Below, piece by piece: positions 12,615-24,053 of a DNA stretch of 64,000 nucleotides (the stretch's first letter is position 1; each line of letters opens with the position of its first letter). The notes under the pieces were generated by a model. The model saw only the letters and a program-made list of their open reading frames with translations. It made no database searches and was not told the origin of the DNA. Location of the stretch: contig CM041780.1 in NCBI GenBank assembly GCA_023374045.1, forward strand, positions 172,861,339 to 172,925,338, given 5' to 3'. The translations under genes were made by a program, and so were the position numbers. Origin of the DNA: Limonium bicolor. Its lineage: Eukaryota > Streptophyta > Magnoliopsida > Caryophyllales > Plumbaginaceae.

Positions 12615-15600
12615 TGTAACACCCCATCCAACAACAAATACATAACAACAAACTGCAGCGGAAAACACACCTCATCAAATAACTCAACTCGTTGGTGTAC
12701 ACGCCGTTAACCACCCACGTGGCTAACAAGGCTAATACACGTACATTGTACGGTCTGATGGGCTAAATTCCCGAGCGACTACACATTACTCCCTTTCCAT
12801 TAACAACAACAACAACGTACACCTTTCAACTATACCGAGTATTTATAAACTGATGCCGATGACATTTCGGTCTTACTACACTACTGTATATATACACTTA
12901 AATGAATACCCATGTACAATGACTACCCCGTCCTACTCTCGAACGGCTTCCAGCTCTCTGTACCTGAAATAGGAAAAGAGAGAAAGGGTGGCCCCAAGAG
13001 GCTCAGCACCATTGCTGGTATGGTAATCCCGCAGCCCACATGCTACCGGGCCACGCACAACTAATTGTCGTCTTAGCATGCGATTAATTATATTTAAATC
13101 ATGCATGCAACTGTAAACACAAACACACAACATTTCACCTCAATGGGCTCAATAAACGGATAATACATCCTTATTTGATAAGTCACTCATGGTATTCATT
13201 ATTCCTAGAGTGTTTCTCCTCTAATGGAGCTACTTCCTTAATAAACGACATCTACCCATTAATCGGGTTATCCTTAAACGCCTCTTATCACAAACTGGGA
13301 TTCATATCCATGATCCACACACTCCATATCTTACAACATATATCATTCCTCACATAGCAAAACTTACACACTTTCACGTTTCAACGGCATATAATAACAT
13401 CGCAATCATTTAAACACCTAACGTATACATATCATAGCATAGCAAGGGAAATTGCATAGCACAATAACAACACAAAACACCATAAGATCGGTTCACACAA
13501 GGAACCTTCTACCATAGTTAGTATACATAGTGAGCCTAGAGATTATTGCCAATCTCATGCTAAGCTCGTTACTAACCTCGTTACCGTCCAGTTATATCGA
13601 ACGGTTAACTTAAACCCAAGGTGTGTCGGATATAGTAATCCCAAGCACACCGAAATAACATTTGTATGCCCCTGTGGCCCGACGTGAGTCAGTAAACTAG
13701 CTTTGGATAAGCTAAGGGAAGGTCGAAACCAAATTGGAATACAACCTATACATACACCAAGAGAGCCGAACCGGATATGACATCGACTCCCGTCCTCACA
13801 CGCGTGGCCGGAACATACCGGACTCCTCACCCCCCCATTAGTACATATATACTTATAAATAAGTAGTTAGAGACCCATTATGGAGCCTACCACATCCCCA
13901 CACCATACGGTATCATAACCGAGTTAAGCACACAAGGGAGGTTCACACACTTGCATACAACAACAATATCCAACTAACTCACACATAGCCGGGGTTAGCA
14001 CGTTCCCAAGGTTTGGGTCATTAACTCCGAATACCGATCTCTCACGTGCTCCTAGTTCTAGTTAGCTAAGGTTTAACACTTATTTGAGGTTAAGCGGTAT
14101 CGGAGATTAAAGGCGCCACATAAATGAATTACTGTAAACTCATTACATGTTTTTATCTTACAAGGTGGCAAACACTCAGTAAAACACATTGGCATACAAG
14201 CCGGTGTAATCCGGTAGGACACAGGTTGCAAGAAAACCATACCTGTCACCGGAGTCCACTTTACCACGTCCACTTATGTTCCTCGAGCAATTCTCGAACA
14301 ACTGATAACATTACATGTACTTTTATTAACATCGGGGTAGCATGATTATTTAATGTCTAATGCTTATAACTTTTCCCCGTTAACTTAGTTACATACATTA
14401 CAATTTTAACATGTTTCACTCTTTCATTTTACTTCAACTTTTCACCCACCAAATTGTGACTATTACTCACATAACACGTCCTACACAATCTTATAACATC
14501 ATTATCCATCAATCCCCATCATTAGACATCTTTTAATAACCTAAAACCATGTTTTATAGTGGTCCGGGACTTGGTCCTCTTCTTAAGTCCTGGACCATAT
14601 GCTAACTCAAGTCTCGGCCTTTTAAAATGGGGTGGTCCGGGACCTTATACAAGGCCTAAGTCCCGGACCACATCCTTATGTGACTCTCGGCCTATTTTAC
14701 ACCCCTGGTCGGGACTTGAACCATGACCTAGGTCCCGGACCAAAGCTACAGACTTGGTAAAATTGCATTTTCAAACCTTGTTGCATTATTTCTCCACCTC
14801 CATTAATTGTATAAACTTACCTAATGTTCCTAGGTATATTCTAATGTCCAAATATCATCTTTATAACCATAAACAACATTTTGGTCCGACCGACCTTACC
14901 GACCGACCTTGCACAAGGTAGGTCCATTCCAGAACACTTTACCGTCAAAATTTTCTACTCCGACCGACTTGTAAGTTCGGTCGCATGTTCGATCGATTCC
15001 AGTAACTTATTCTGTACAGAAAATACAAGCCCGACCGACCTTGCAAGTCCGGTCCCCAAGGTCGGTCCATTCCAGAAACTAATTCTCGCAGGGTAAATTG
15101 GGCTCGACCGAACTTGCAAGTTCGGTCGCAAGTTCGGTCTGCCCCAGACCCTTGTTTTTCCTTTTTACATTCATCTCCAAACTTCACCCCATATAACCTA
15201 GTACACCCTAACCTCATTTGGGCACTTCAAACACACCTTTAGCCATGTACTAAACTCTTTAAATCACACACCAAAACCATTTTATCATTCACAAATTTCT
15301 TACAAAATTCTTAGCACTTGGAATGTTTCCTCCTTAAGACTTCTAAGTGGTATTTCACCAATGATGACCACTACTCCAAGGTGTTTCCTCTACACCTTAA
15401 CATCATCTCTCAAACTTCTTTTCTTACTAAATAAATCTCCTTTTTCACTTCTTACCTAACCCACCAAAACTTACTTAAAACACCTAGAACTTCTTACACA
15501 TTTTCCAAATTTGGCCATAGCTTCTCTTGTATATACTCACATACAAACACTTAGGTTTTTACCTTATTTCATTCAAGAACACCTAAAATCCATCAAACAC

Positions 15601-17335
15601 ATTTTATACACAAACTTCACACATTTAGCACTACATCACAATATAGTGCATAAGCTTAAATTGCTTGGCGCTTAGGCCCTTAAATAACATGGCTCTTAGG
15701 CCCTTAAATACGTTAAACTTAAACACTGAATTTCCACAATATATATGCCTTTGACCTGCAATTACACACACCAAGACATATGTTCTTTTACTAGTCTCCT
15801 TGAGAACACTTTACTAAGTCATTCACCATTTGCTCTTTAGGTAGTTTTAGCAAGCATTATAAGCTCATTTCTCCTAAGGCATTAAACCACATTGAGATAG
15901 CATATTTACCTCTTTTCCTCACGAACTTCTTTCTTGTTTCCTTGTTTAAAAATCGGCTAAGCTGAGTTGCTTGTCAACTTCTAAACATTACACAAACAAT
16001 GTGATGAGTATTCAAGCTCCAAGCTTAATCTCATTGTAAACCCTAGGTTTTACATTGTTCAAGAGCATTAAGATAGTTGTTTTACCTTGGTCTTTGAAGG
16101 GAATTGGAATATCTACCAAGAGAGGACTCCACCAAGTCCTTGAAAGATTCAAATGGAGCTAGAACAAAGCAACACAATGAGCACCATTAATGGTGATTTT
16201 CGGTCAAGGTAAAAACATGAAGGAAACTTCATTTTTCTTTGAGTTTCCTTACCTTGAAACAAAGGAGAGTAATATATGTAGAAACACAAGCTCAGCTCCT
16301 CCCATGGTGATTCCTCTTGGCACCGAAATGGAGCTCTTGGATTTTGAAAGATAGAATTGAAGAGCTTGATGAGAGGAAGAGATTGGTGGTGTTTGTTTTT
16401 GATTTGGTTAAGTGTGCTAAGAAATATTGGCAATGGAAGATGGCATTTGGTGCTGTTGCTGTAGCATCACCGTGAGAACAGAAAGAAGAGAGGTAGAAGA
16501 CATTGGAAGTGAAGGGAATGAGAGAATGAAGATAAAACTTGCTTTTGGAGATATTAAGCTAAAGCAAATAGTACTTTTGCTTTGTCATTACTTATTTTTT
16601 TGTTCAAATGTGGTGAGTCACACATGAAAACCGGCCCTTATATCACCTAGGGGTATAATAGTCTTTGTTGACCAATTAAATTACTTATAACCACATATGT
16701 TACAAACTAGCTTATAAAAATCACTATTCACAAAAACAAGGCACATAGAAGTGAAATTTTTGATTTCCCATTGATATAGACTTCCAAATGTACTATATAG
16801 TACACATGTTAATTAAAGAGTAATGATGGACATTCAGCCATTCAAAACTCATTTACAAGACAATTTTTCAAAAACGTGCTTTAAGACTCCTTAAAGCACT
16901 TTTTGTGTTTTAACTTGTTTTCAAGCTTGGTTTTCTTTGGTAATTGATTTAATATGTTCATTACATATTTATAAGGTATAGGTATGACCATTAGGTCTTA
17001 TACAAATTTATCCCAAGCTTAGAGCACATTTTGCTCTTATTGACTTTAAGGTATTTATTTATGTTTTGTTTGGTTTCATTGTCTACCAAGGTTTCATAAG
17101 GACTTAATTAGCCTTATAAAGTCATAATTAAATATTATCAAGTCTTGATAGGCTCTTTGGGTCCTAACCAAGTTCACTCCAAGCTTAGAGCATGTTTTTG
17201 CTCACACCGTGTCTTAGTGTTTTATTGTGTTTTAACTATGGTTTAAACTATGCACTGATGTTCCTAAGGCACTTTTTAGCCTTTAGATAACATATTTAAA
17301 CATTTAAACAACATCCCAAGGTTTGGGGTATTTCA
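12615..17335 (-). repeat. 5' LTR of the LARD element
   Basis: TGTAACACCCC...GGGGTATTTCA on the + strand, 4721 bp, adjacent to the primer site, so it is the 5' LTR in element sense. On the element strand a TATA-like ATATAAGG lies near 16638-16645, about 0.7 kb from the LTR start. It is a possible promoter, conserved near 7229-7240 in the other LTR. Confidence 0.93.
14560..15145. repeat. Clustered GGTCCGGGAC and CCGACCGACC motifs in the 5' LTR
   Basis: This is the counterpart of the block at 5168-5745, with the same motif order. The motif cores are retained although the flanking bases have picked up indels. Confidence 0.72.
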
Positions 17336-18384
17336 GATTTCCTTAAGCTTCAAGGTTTTGAGCAGTCTTTAAATGATTATTCATTGTTTATTAAGAAATC
17401 TGGTGAACAGGTGTGTTATTGGCTGTATATGTTGATGATGTGCTTGTAACCGGCAATGATGTTGTGTCAATTAACTCTGTCAAAGCTGACCTTGACCAGA
17501 AGTTTAAAATCAAAGACCTGGGGAGTTTGCATCATTTTTTGGGCATGCAGTTTATTCATACATCAGAAGGTTTAGTTTTACTGCAGAGAAATTATTGTGA
17601 AAATCTGGTTTCTGAATTTGATTGCCTGAAAAAGAAAGCTGCTGCTGCACCTTTAGATGCTAGTGTGAAACTGAGAAGGGGAGAAGGGAAACCTTTGGAA
17701 AACCCCAGTGTTTATAGATGATTAATTGGGAGACTTAGCTTTCTTTCTCACAGTAGGCCTGATTTGTGTTTTTCGATACAAGTTCTGAGTTAGTTTTTAG
17801 ATTCTCCCACAGAGTTGCACTATCAGGCTGCTATACATACTTTATGTTACGTTAAAGGCACCATGGGTTATGGACTCCTTTTTAATAACAAGAATGATTT
17901 CAGTCTAGTGGCTTATTGTGATGCTGATTGGGCTGCCTGCCCTAACACTAGACGGTCTGTTAGTGGACATTTTATTTGCTTAGGAGGTAGCCCTTTGTCT
18001 TGGAAATCTAAGAAGCAAACTAGTGTTGCCTTGTCCTCTGCAGAATCTGAATACAGGGCCATGCGACAGGTTACTGCTGAGCTGAGTTGGCTGACGCGAC
18101 TCTTGAACGAACTTGGAGTTCCTAATATCGAGCCGGTGCCTATAAAGTCAGATAGTCAAGCTGCCATACACATTGCAAGGAATCCTGTTCTGCATGAGAG
18201 AACAAAACATGTGGAGCTGGACATACACTTTGTAAGGCAGAAGCTGTAGGAGGGTTTGATTTCTGTGGAGTTTGTTAGTTCAAGAAACCAGATTGCAGAT
18301 CTCTTGACCAAGTCGATACCTGGAAGGCGTTATCCCTTGTTAGTCAAGAGAATGGGTTTGAGAGACTGGCAGTGTGTCAAATGA
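17336..18384 (+). pseudogene. Copia reverse transcriptase C-terminal half and RNase H
   Basis: Sequence resumes at the duplicated GATTT with DFLKLQGFEQS. After a one-base frame change near 17415 it shows LAVYVDDVLVTGND (catalytic YVDD) and LGMQF. RNase H follows: AYCDADWAACPNTRRSVSG, SWKSKKQTSVALSSAESEYRA, IKSDSQAAIHIARNPV and HVELDIHFVRQ. The end matches the usual copia terminus (ADLLTKSIPG...GLRDWQCVK, then TGA at 18382-18384). In-frame stops at about 17719, 17793 and 18247 fit C-to-T decay of CGA or CAG codons. The copy is inactive. Confidence 0.9.
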
Positions 18385-18439
18385 CGCTAGGTTTGTTCTA
18401 GTTTCAAATCATGCAATCCTTGCATGATTTGAGAGGGGC

Positions 18440-18797
18440 TGTTAGGATGTAATTTATATGTCTCACTTTGTTTAGTCTAAGGTTCTGTTTTAACTAGCAG
18501 TGGGTTTTATTCATCGGGGTAGTATAGTAATTGTGCGCTGCGTTTTATGTTTTGGGGTTTAGTATTTGTATAGGTTAGAGTTGTTTTCTTTTTCTCTGTA
18601 CCGTATGCCATTCTCTTCGGTCCCTACTGTAAACCTAAGTTACAATCCTTCCACTTCAATGTTTGCTCTCAAGTTTGCGATTGTATCTGTGATCTTGTGC
18701 ATTGAGTGGGATTGAGTAATCTAAGTGAGTTTTATCATATGGAATGGGAGCATGTGAGATCATGGTTTATGTTAGATGATTTTCAATAATTCTAACC
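18440..18797 (+). repeat. Copia 3' LTR (right edge approximate)
   Basis: It begins TGTTAGGATG directly after the polypurine stretch GAGAGGGGC (18431-18439), 55 bases past the coding end. A terminal inverted match to TGTTAG is expected as CTAACA. The best candidate is TTCTAAC at about 18791-18796, which gives an LTR of about 358 bp. The 5' LTR lies outside the window, so the right edge cannot be confirmed here. Confidence 0.6.
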
Positions 18798-19345
18798 TCA
18801 CGATGATGCCATTACACGTTGTTGGAGACCTCATAGTAAGTGTTTCTTTTCTTTAGTACATAGGTTTTTTTTCTCGTTTGGAAACAATTTGTGTTTCTTT
18901 TATTTTCTGTCATAGAAAGCTAACGAAAGGAAAGTAGGCGGATTCCTACGTGCCAAAGCTAGAATTACTTCATTTGGGGAAAGTCAGCTCCAAATTACTT
19001 CATCCCCATTCTGCAGAAATTTGAAATATTAACCTATTCATACTTAACAATTGTGACTTTCTTGAGTGTTCGGGAACTTCGATCATTTTACTGTGAACTT
19101 AATCCAAATTCCGAACACACCAGCCGGCTGTAGTATGCACAAGAAATCTACGCGATGTAGCAGAAATGTCGTGAACTTAATTGCGGACACGGAAATTCGC
19201 GGTAATCTATTTTCGACAGACAGGGAGTCGGATGACCAGAAAGTATCAAATCGCAAGAATAGGATCGCAGATTATCTAAGTGATATGAATAAATGCCTTA
19301 CAGAGAGAGAGGAACAGGAAATTATGGACAAGTAAAAAAATATAT
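18798..19345. other. Intergenic, nothing recognised
   Basis: Single-copy-looking sequence lies between the copia LTR and the 3' end of the arabinogalactan-peptide gene. An open frame of 89 codons (19066-19335, +) has no motif I recognise and points into the neighbouring gene, so I do not call it. Confidence 0.5.
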
Positions 19346-19351
19346 TTTATT
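19346..19351 (-). terminator. Possible polyadenylation signal of the AGP gene
   Basis: AATAAA on the - strand, about 265 bases past the stop codon. It is the best match in the expected place, but short AT-rich hexamers are common here. Confidence 0.4.
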
Positions 19352-19615
19352 TACTATGAAAACGAATAATGAATCACGATGAGTACAACAATAACAAGAA
19401 CAGTAGTAGGATAATCATGACTAACGATAAATGGAGATAGATCAGCGGCACAACCTAAATGCCGTCCAAAGCTCCACCCACACCTCGGTCATATAAACAA
19501 AATAACCGACATAGACAATAAAATACAGAGACACTAAAACACCGCACGAAAATCCTGAGCAATAGTAGTAATCGGGAGAGAAACGAGGCGAAAGAGAGAT
19601 CAATAGTGAGCGATC

Positions 19616-19822
19616 TCAATGTCTCAAGAAGGAGAAGAGTGAGACGACAAGGGATGAGATAACGACGCCAGCAGAGACGGGGAGCGAGAATCCAGCTCCG
19701 GTGGAGAGCGATGGGGAAGGTGAGGGAGCCATCTCATCGGCCCTTACTGCCACGGCTGATAGTGCCAAGATGATAGCAGCGGCAAAGAAGGAAGCGGATC
19801 TGATGGAAGAGATTCCTGCCAT
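19616..19822 (-). CDS. Arabinogalactan peptide (AGP), GPI-anchored, 68 aa
   Basis: The protein starts MAGISSIRSASFFAAAI and has four parts typical of AG peptides. First is a hydrophobic secretion signal (to about residue 27, ending AVAVRA). Next is a very short mature part rich in Pro and Ser with alternating SP/AP dipeptides (MAPSPSPSLS), where prolines are hydroxylated and carry arabinogalactan. A short Ser/Gly spacer (STGAGFSLPVSAG) follows. Last is a hydrophobic C-terminal tail (VVISSLVVSLFSFLRH), the signal for a GPI anchor. Family members act at the plasma membrane and cell wall. I chose the second Met (19822). The upstream Met nine codons earlier would put polar residues before the signal peptide. 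It is intact and intronless, the only convincing host gene in the window. Confidence 0.85.
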   Translation of the reverse strand: MAGISSIRSASFFAAAIILALSAVAVRADEMAPSPSPSLSTGAGFSLPVSAGVVISSLVVSLFSFLRH

Positions 19823-19954
19823 TTCGTCGGAGTAGTTGTTGAAGGTCACGAAAGAAGCCGAAGAGAGGGAGGGAGTATTGAAGTGAAAGGGAAAGAGAGT
19901 TTGTGTTAGTTTTGTTTTGCTAGCTGCTGTTGTGATTTGGAAGGTGAAGGCGGC

Positions 19955-19962
19955 CTTTTAAA
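19955..19962 (-). promoter_or_regulatory. Putative TATA box of the AGP gene
   Basis: The - strand reads CCCTTTAAAAGG, about 135 bases upstream of the chosen ATG. That leaves a leader of about 100 bases rich in GA/CT, common in plant housekeeping and cell-wall genes. Confidence 0.5.
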
Positions 19963-20563
19963 GGGGTGGATGGATGGAGTAAATAGAGCTAGAGATCGTA
20001 GTAACACCTGAGGCAATATAGTATTATTTTTGGGCCGTAGATAAAGATTAAGCGGCCCAGCCAGGTAGGCAGTCCACCCTGGCCCAACTAACGTTTCTTA
20101 GCTAGCAGGAAATGATGGTATCAATCAATTGCCTTTACAGCTGTGTCTTTTGCTTGTAGGAGGCGGGCGCCAATTCTTTAGCGGTAACACGTGTCCCGAC
20201 GTAGTTGGTTGGGTCACCCACTACAGCTACAACACAGCAATTCTTGCAAGGCAACCCTGTAAAATGAGTTGGGAAGTTGTAAACTGCACAGAAAAAGTTA
20301 GGGGAAGCATAACAGTTGGAGTTCGGTTAGACCAAACAGATCGACATAGGTGTGAACTAAATCAGCCGTTTATATGACTGAGCAATCGAAGTTGGAAGGG
20401 AAATCTGTTTCTTCTTGAATGTTATTCCACATGGTGGGTTGGAGAAACTCGCTAATTTGTTTTGTATGTACAGTACAGATGAATTATGGTACGATTGTCC
20501 GCGTGCGCTTGTCTTGGTTGACAGGTCAAAACACTGATGTCTTTTCTATTTTTTCGAAAGAGT
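19963..20563. other. Upstream region of the AGP gene
   Basis: It contains a GGCCCA/TGGGCC pair (about 20030-20085) of the site-II type often found in plant promoters, including GGGCCGTAG and GGCCCAGCC. No gene is seen. Confidence 0.4.
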
Positions 20564-21313
20564 ACTGGTTTTTACAGTCAGTTTTTTAGATTTTGCAGTC
20601 ATTATAAAAAATATACAGTCAGTTTTTTAGAATTTGCAGTCATAATCACAGTTAATTTTTTAGGGTACGCAGTCGAAAAAAAAACTTTTTAATGACTAAA
20701 TATGGTTATTACGAATATTGTATCATTCAAAAACTTGCAAAATTCAAAATGGAAGAAAAAAACGGACGATCCAACTAGTCGTCCGTTTTCGGACGTCCGT
20801 AAAGGACAAAAAAAAATGGACGATCCAACTAGTCGTCCGTTTTCGGGCGTCCATAAAAGACCAAAAAAAACGGACGCTCCAACTAACCGTCCGTTTTCGA
20901 ACGGTCCGGAAACGGACGGCTAGTTGGATCGTCCGTTTTCGGACGGCTAGTTGGAGCGTCCGTTTCCGGACCGTCCGAAAACGGACGGTTAGTTAGAGCG
21001 TCCGTTTTTTTTTGGTCTTTTATGGACTCCCGAAAACGGACGACTAGTTGGATCGTCCGTTTTTTTTGGTCCTTTACGGACGTCCGAAAACGGACAATTC
21101 AACAAGTCGTTCGTTTTCGGGAGTCCATTTTGAATTTTGCAAGTTTTTGAATGATACAATATTCGTAATAACCATATTTATTAATTAAAAAGTTTTTTTT
21201 TCGACTGTGTACCTTAAAAAATTAATTGTGATTATGACTACAAATTCTAAAAAACTGACTGCATATTTTTTATAATGACTGTAAAATCTAAAAAACTGAC
21301 TGCAAAAACCAGT
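20564..21313. mobile_element. 750-bp near-perfect palindromic (foldback) transposon
   Basis: The left arm, starting ACTGGTTTTTACAGTCAG, and the reverse of the right arm, starting ACTGGTTTTTGCAGTCAG, match almost base for base over about 355 bases. They fold around a centre near 20938. The outer arm holds repeats of TTTTTTAGA and CAGTCA. The inner arm has copies of an A-run, then CGGACG-TCCAACTA-CGTCCGTTTTCGG, itself palindromic. Long terminal inverted repeats without a transposase suggest a Mutator-like or foldback MITE. I could not settle the target duplication. Open frames inside it (for example 20702-20996) only translate the repeats. Confidence 0.85.
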
Positions 21314-22432
21314 CGAGTTTTCGAGTTTACCCTGATGTCGGTATAACATAGAATATGAGGGGCTTGGCTCATGTGCTGCAGGTACTTGGTTGCAGGAGTG
21401 CTGCACCTAGCAAAAGGTCGACCATACCATGCTCTTTTCGCATCGGATTTTTTTTCTGTACATCAATGACGTTATCTCTTCAAGATTATTGAGTAACTTC
21501 CCATTATATTCTGAAGTTGGTAATCTTCTCTTGTTTGCTTGTTTTCTTCTATTATCTATTTTTTATTTCGCTCTCAGATTTAGAAATTATGATTAGGAAT
21601 TTAGGATGACAAAAGAAAAAATTCAAACAGATGAGTGACTTTATTTTTAAATAAAAAATGTAACAATTTTTCATAAAAACAAAAATATTACAACTTTATT
21701 TAAACAAATAATTTGATTTCCACAAGTATAAATTAATAGTTTTTATTTGAAGATAAATATAAGTTGATAGTTTTACATACACATACATATATATATATAT
21801 ACAAAATTTATAAGTAATGTTAAATATGTAATAAACAGATAAACTTATACAATTGAAAATATAACTAAAAAGTTATAAAATATTTTTAATTTAATTGGTT
21901 AGATTTATTTTAAGTAAGATGTTAATTTCTTATTTATCTTTTATTATGGGAGAAATTTTCTTTTACAATTTTTAATATTGATATATACACAATCATATTT
22001 TAAAAACTTCCATCTTATTTTAATAGACCTATAATCTATCATACTCCTTCCCCATCTCTATCACATTTTTATTACATCTCTAATGTAATTCTCTCTCTTT
22101 TATGCATATGGTTATGTCTGACTTCATATATTGATTCATGTTAACCTAATCCAAATATTTTTGAAATAAGATTGGATTTTATTGCTGTTATATATCTAAA
22201 AGATATTTACACTTAGCAAAACTTAGTTACAATATTTTATAAGAATAGTTTATATATTATCAAGTGCTGAATAGTAAACAATTACTCTTTAAGATACAAA
22301 ATATATGGTTTAATAATAAACAAATAGGTGTAAAAGTAGACCAAACATTATTTATATACTTTTTAATAAAACAATGACTTGCATTATCTAAAGTATTACA
22401 TAAACACAATATTTCAAATCAATAAAATAAAA
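21314..22432. other. AT-rich stretch without genes
   Basis: Very AT-rich intergenic DNA with a short (TA)n run near 21785. No coding or RNA feature is seen on either strand. Confidence 0.5.
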
Positions 22433-23445
22433 GCCTTCGACGTTTTTAATTACTCTCCTATGGTGGTTTTAGGGTGTGTGGTGTAAGGTACTCTTTTTTT
22501 ACATGTTCAATAATTTATAATGTTGCAAATGACTCAGAAATAAGCTTTTGACATTATTTAGCTCTCCTATGGTGGTTTTTAGGGTGTGAGATGTAGGCTA
22601 ATCTTTTTTAACTCGTTCAATATTTGTAATGTGGTCACTAACTAGATAGAATTTTAGGGTTTGCGGTTTAGGGTTTAGGTGACCCTTATCCCTCCATTAC
22701 AAACCTTTAAAATGTCTTCGACGTTTTTTAGCTTTCCTATAGTGGTTTTAGGGTGTAGGGTAATCTTTTTTAACTCATTCTATACTTTATAATATCGCAA
22801 CTTCCTAGGCAATAAGCCTTCGACGTTTTTTAGTTTTCCTAGTGTGTTTTTAGGGTTTGTGGTGTAGGGTAATCTTTGTTTATTCATTTGTTCTTTATAA
22901 TGTCGCAAGTGACTCGACAGTTTTTTTAGGGTTAGTGGTTTAGGTATTATGGTCGTTAGACCTTAATGTAGTGGCCCTCCACTACAAACCCTAATAATGC
23001 CTTTGATGTTTTTTTAGCTTTCCTAGGGTGGTTTTTGGGGTTGGTTTGTGATGTAGGGTAATCTTCTTTTGTTCATTCTATTCTTTATAATGTCGACACC
23101 GACTCAACAGGTTTTTAGGGTTTGTGGTTCAGGATTAGGGTCGTTAGACCCTAATCCCTTCACTACAAACCCTAAAAATGCCTTCAACATTTTAATATTT
23201 TCCAGGGTGAATTTTGGGGTGGGTTTGTGGTGTAGGATAATTTTTTTAACTAAGTCTATACTTTATAATATCCCAACTGACTCTGTAATATGCCTTCGAC
23301 GTCTTAAGATTTCCTATGGTGGTTTTTGAGGTGGGTTTGTGGTGTAGGGTAATCTCTTTTTGTTCATTCTATTCTTTATAATGTCGACACTGACTCGACA
23401 AGCTTTTAGGGTTTGTGGTTCAGGGATTAGGGTCGTTATTTATTA
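22433..23445. repeat. Imperfect tandem repeats with telomere-like TTTAGGG motifs
   Basis: The phrase GCCTTCGACG...TTTCCTATGGTGGTTTTAGGG...GTGTAGGGTAATCTTTTTT...TTTATAATGTCGCAA recurs about seven times, at about 22433, 22543, 22713, 22817, 23000, 23179 and 23291. Spacing is mainly either about 105 or about 180 bases. The longer unit adds a block with the inverted pair GGATTAGGG...CCCTAATCC and TTTAGGGTTTGTGG. It is non-coding. Confidence 0.75.
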
Positions 23446-23568
23446 GTTTCAGAATTATATGTCATTCATACGGTAATAAATATGCCATAAGTTTACATAA
23501 TACTAGTTATGATTTCATATCATTAATATGAAAAACTACTCAATTCATTTTTAACTTTCCAAATAATA

Positions 23569-23984
23569 GGTTAACCATTTACGATTGACAGGTTAACCAT
23601 TTACATGCGACAGGTTAATCATTTACATGTGACAGGTTAACCATTTACATGTGACAGGTTAACCATTTATGATTTACAGGTAACCATTTACATGCGACAG
23701 ATTAACCATTTATGATTGACAGGTTAACCATTTACATGCGACAGGTTAACCATTTTCATGGGACAGGTTAACCATTTATATGTGACAAGTTAACCATTTA
23801 CATGTGATAGGTTAACCATTTATGATTGACAAGTTAACCATTTACATGTGACAGGTTAACCATTTACATGCGACAAGTTAACGATTTTCATGTTACAGGT
23901 TAACCATTTACATGCGACAGGTTAACCATTTACATGTGACAAGTTAACAATTTTCATGTTATAGGTTAACGATTTTCAAGCAAC
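23569..23984. repeat. 22-bp minisatellite GGTTAACCATTTACATGTGACA
   Basis: There are about 19 copies of a 22-base unit made of GGTTAACC, ATTTACATGY and GACA. Variants such as ATTTATGATTGACA are interspersed. The palindrome GGTTAACC opens nearly every unit. The array ends 70 bases left of the solo LTR. A degraded relative lies at 38618-38750. Confidence 0.9.
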
Positions 23985-24053
23985 ATTTACCAACATTTAA
24001 GATTGACAGAAAACATTTCTTCTTTTCAAATTTACATGTTGGCTTTCATATAC

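Larger units (their letters stand above)
3232..17335 (-). mobile_element. Large non-autonomous LTR retrotransposon (LARD type)
   Basis: The element has two long LTRs (4700 and 4721 bp) and a 4.7 kb interior. Perfect 5-bp target duplications GATTT (3227-3231 and 17336-17340) flank it. The LTRs read TGTAACACCCC...GGGGTATTTCA on the + strand. The primer site lies inside the right LTR and the polypurine tract inside the left one, so the element is on the - strand. The interior has no recognisable gag, protease, RT or integrase. Long LTRs with a coding-free interior define large retrotransposon derivatives. Shared ends, primer site and polypurine tract link it to the gypsy array at 39687-64000, whose autonomous relatives probably supplied its enzymes. 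Confidence 0.9.
977..18797 (+). mobile_element. Degenerate Ty1/copia retrotransposon, split by a later insertion
   Basis: Domain order is protease end/pre-integrase, integrase, reverse transcriptase, RNase H, polypurine tract, 3' LTR. Integrase before RT is diagnostic of Ty1/copia. The left part (5' LTR, gag, most of protease) is missing from the window because another LTR ends at 976. The RT gene is split by a 14.1 kb element at 3231/17336 with target duplication GATTT. Frameshifts and several stops of the kind made by C-to-T change (TGA for CGA, TAG for CAG) show that it is an old dead copy. I do not assign a copia lineage. Confidence 0.9.

Noticed and set aside
12598..12615. Reading the LARD as a plus-strand element because its LTR starts TGTAACACC
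   Set aside because: The primer site and polypurine tract are both in the - orientation, which fixes the element on the - strand.
19066..19335. 89-codon open frame next to the AGP gene
   Set aside because: No motif, no plausible promoter, and it converges on the AGP 3' end. It is not distinguishable from chance.
20702..20996. Frames with repeated DDPTSRPFS peptides
   Set aside because: They only translate the CGGACG repeat units of the foldback element.
23569..23984. CRISPR-like regular repeats
   Set aside because: The units are contiguous, with no unique spacers, in a eukaryotic genome. It is a minisatellite.
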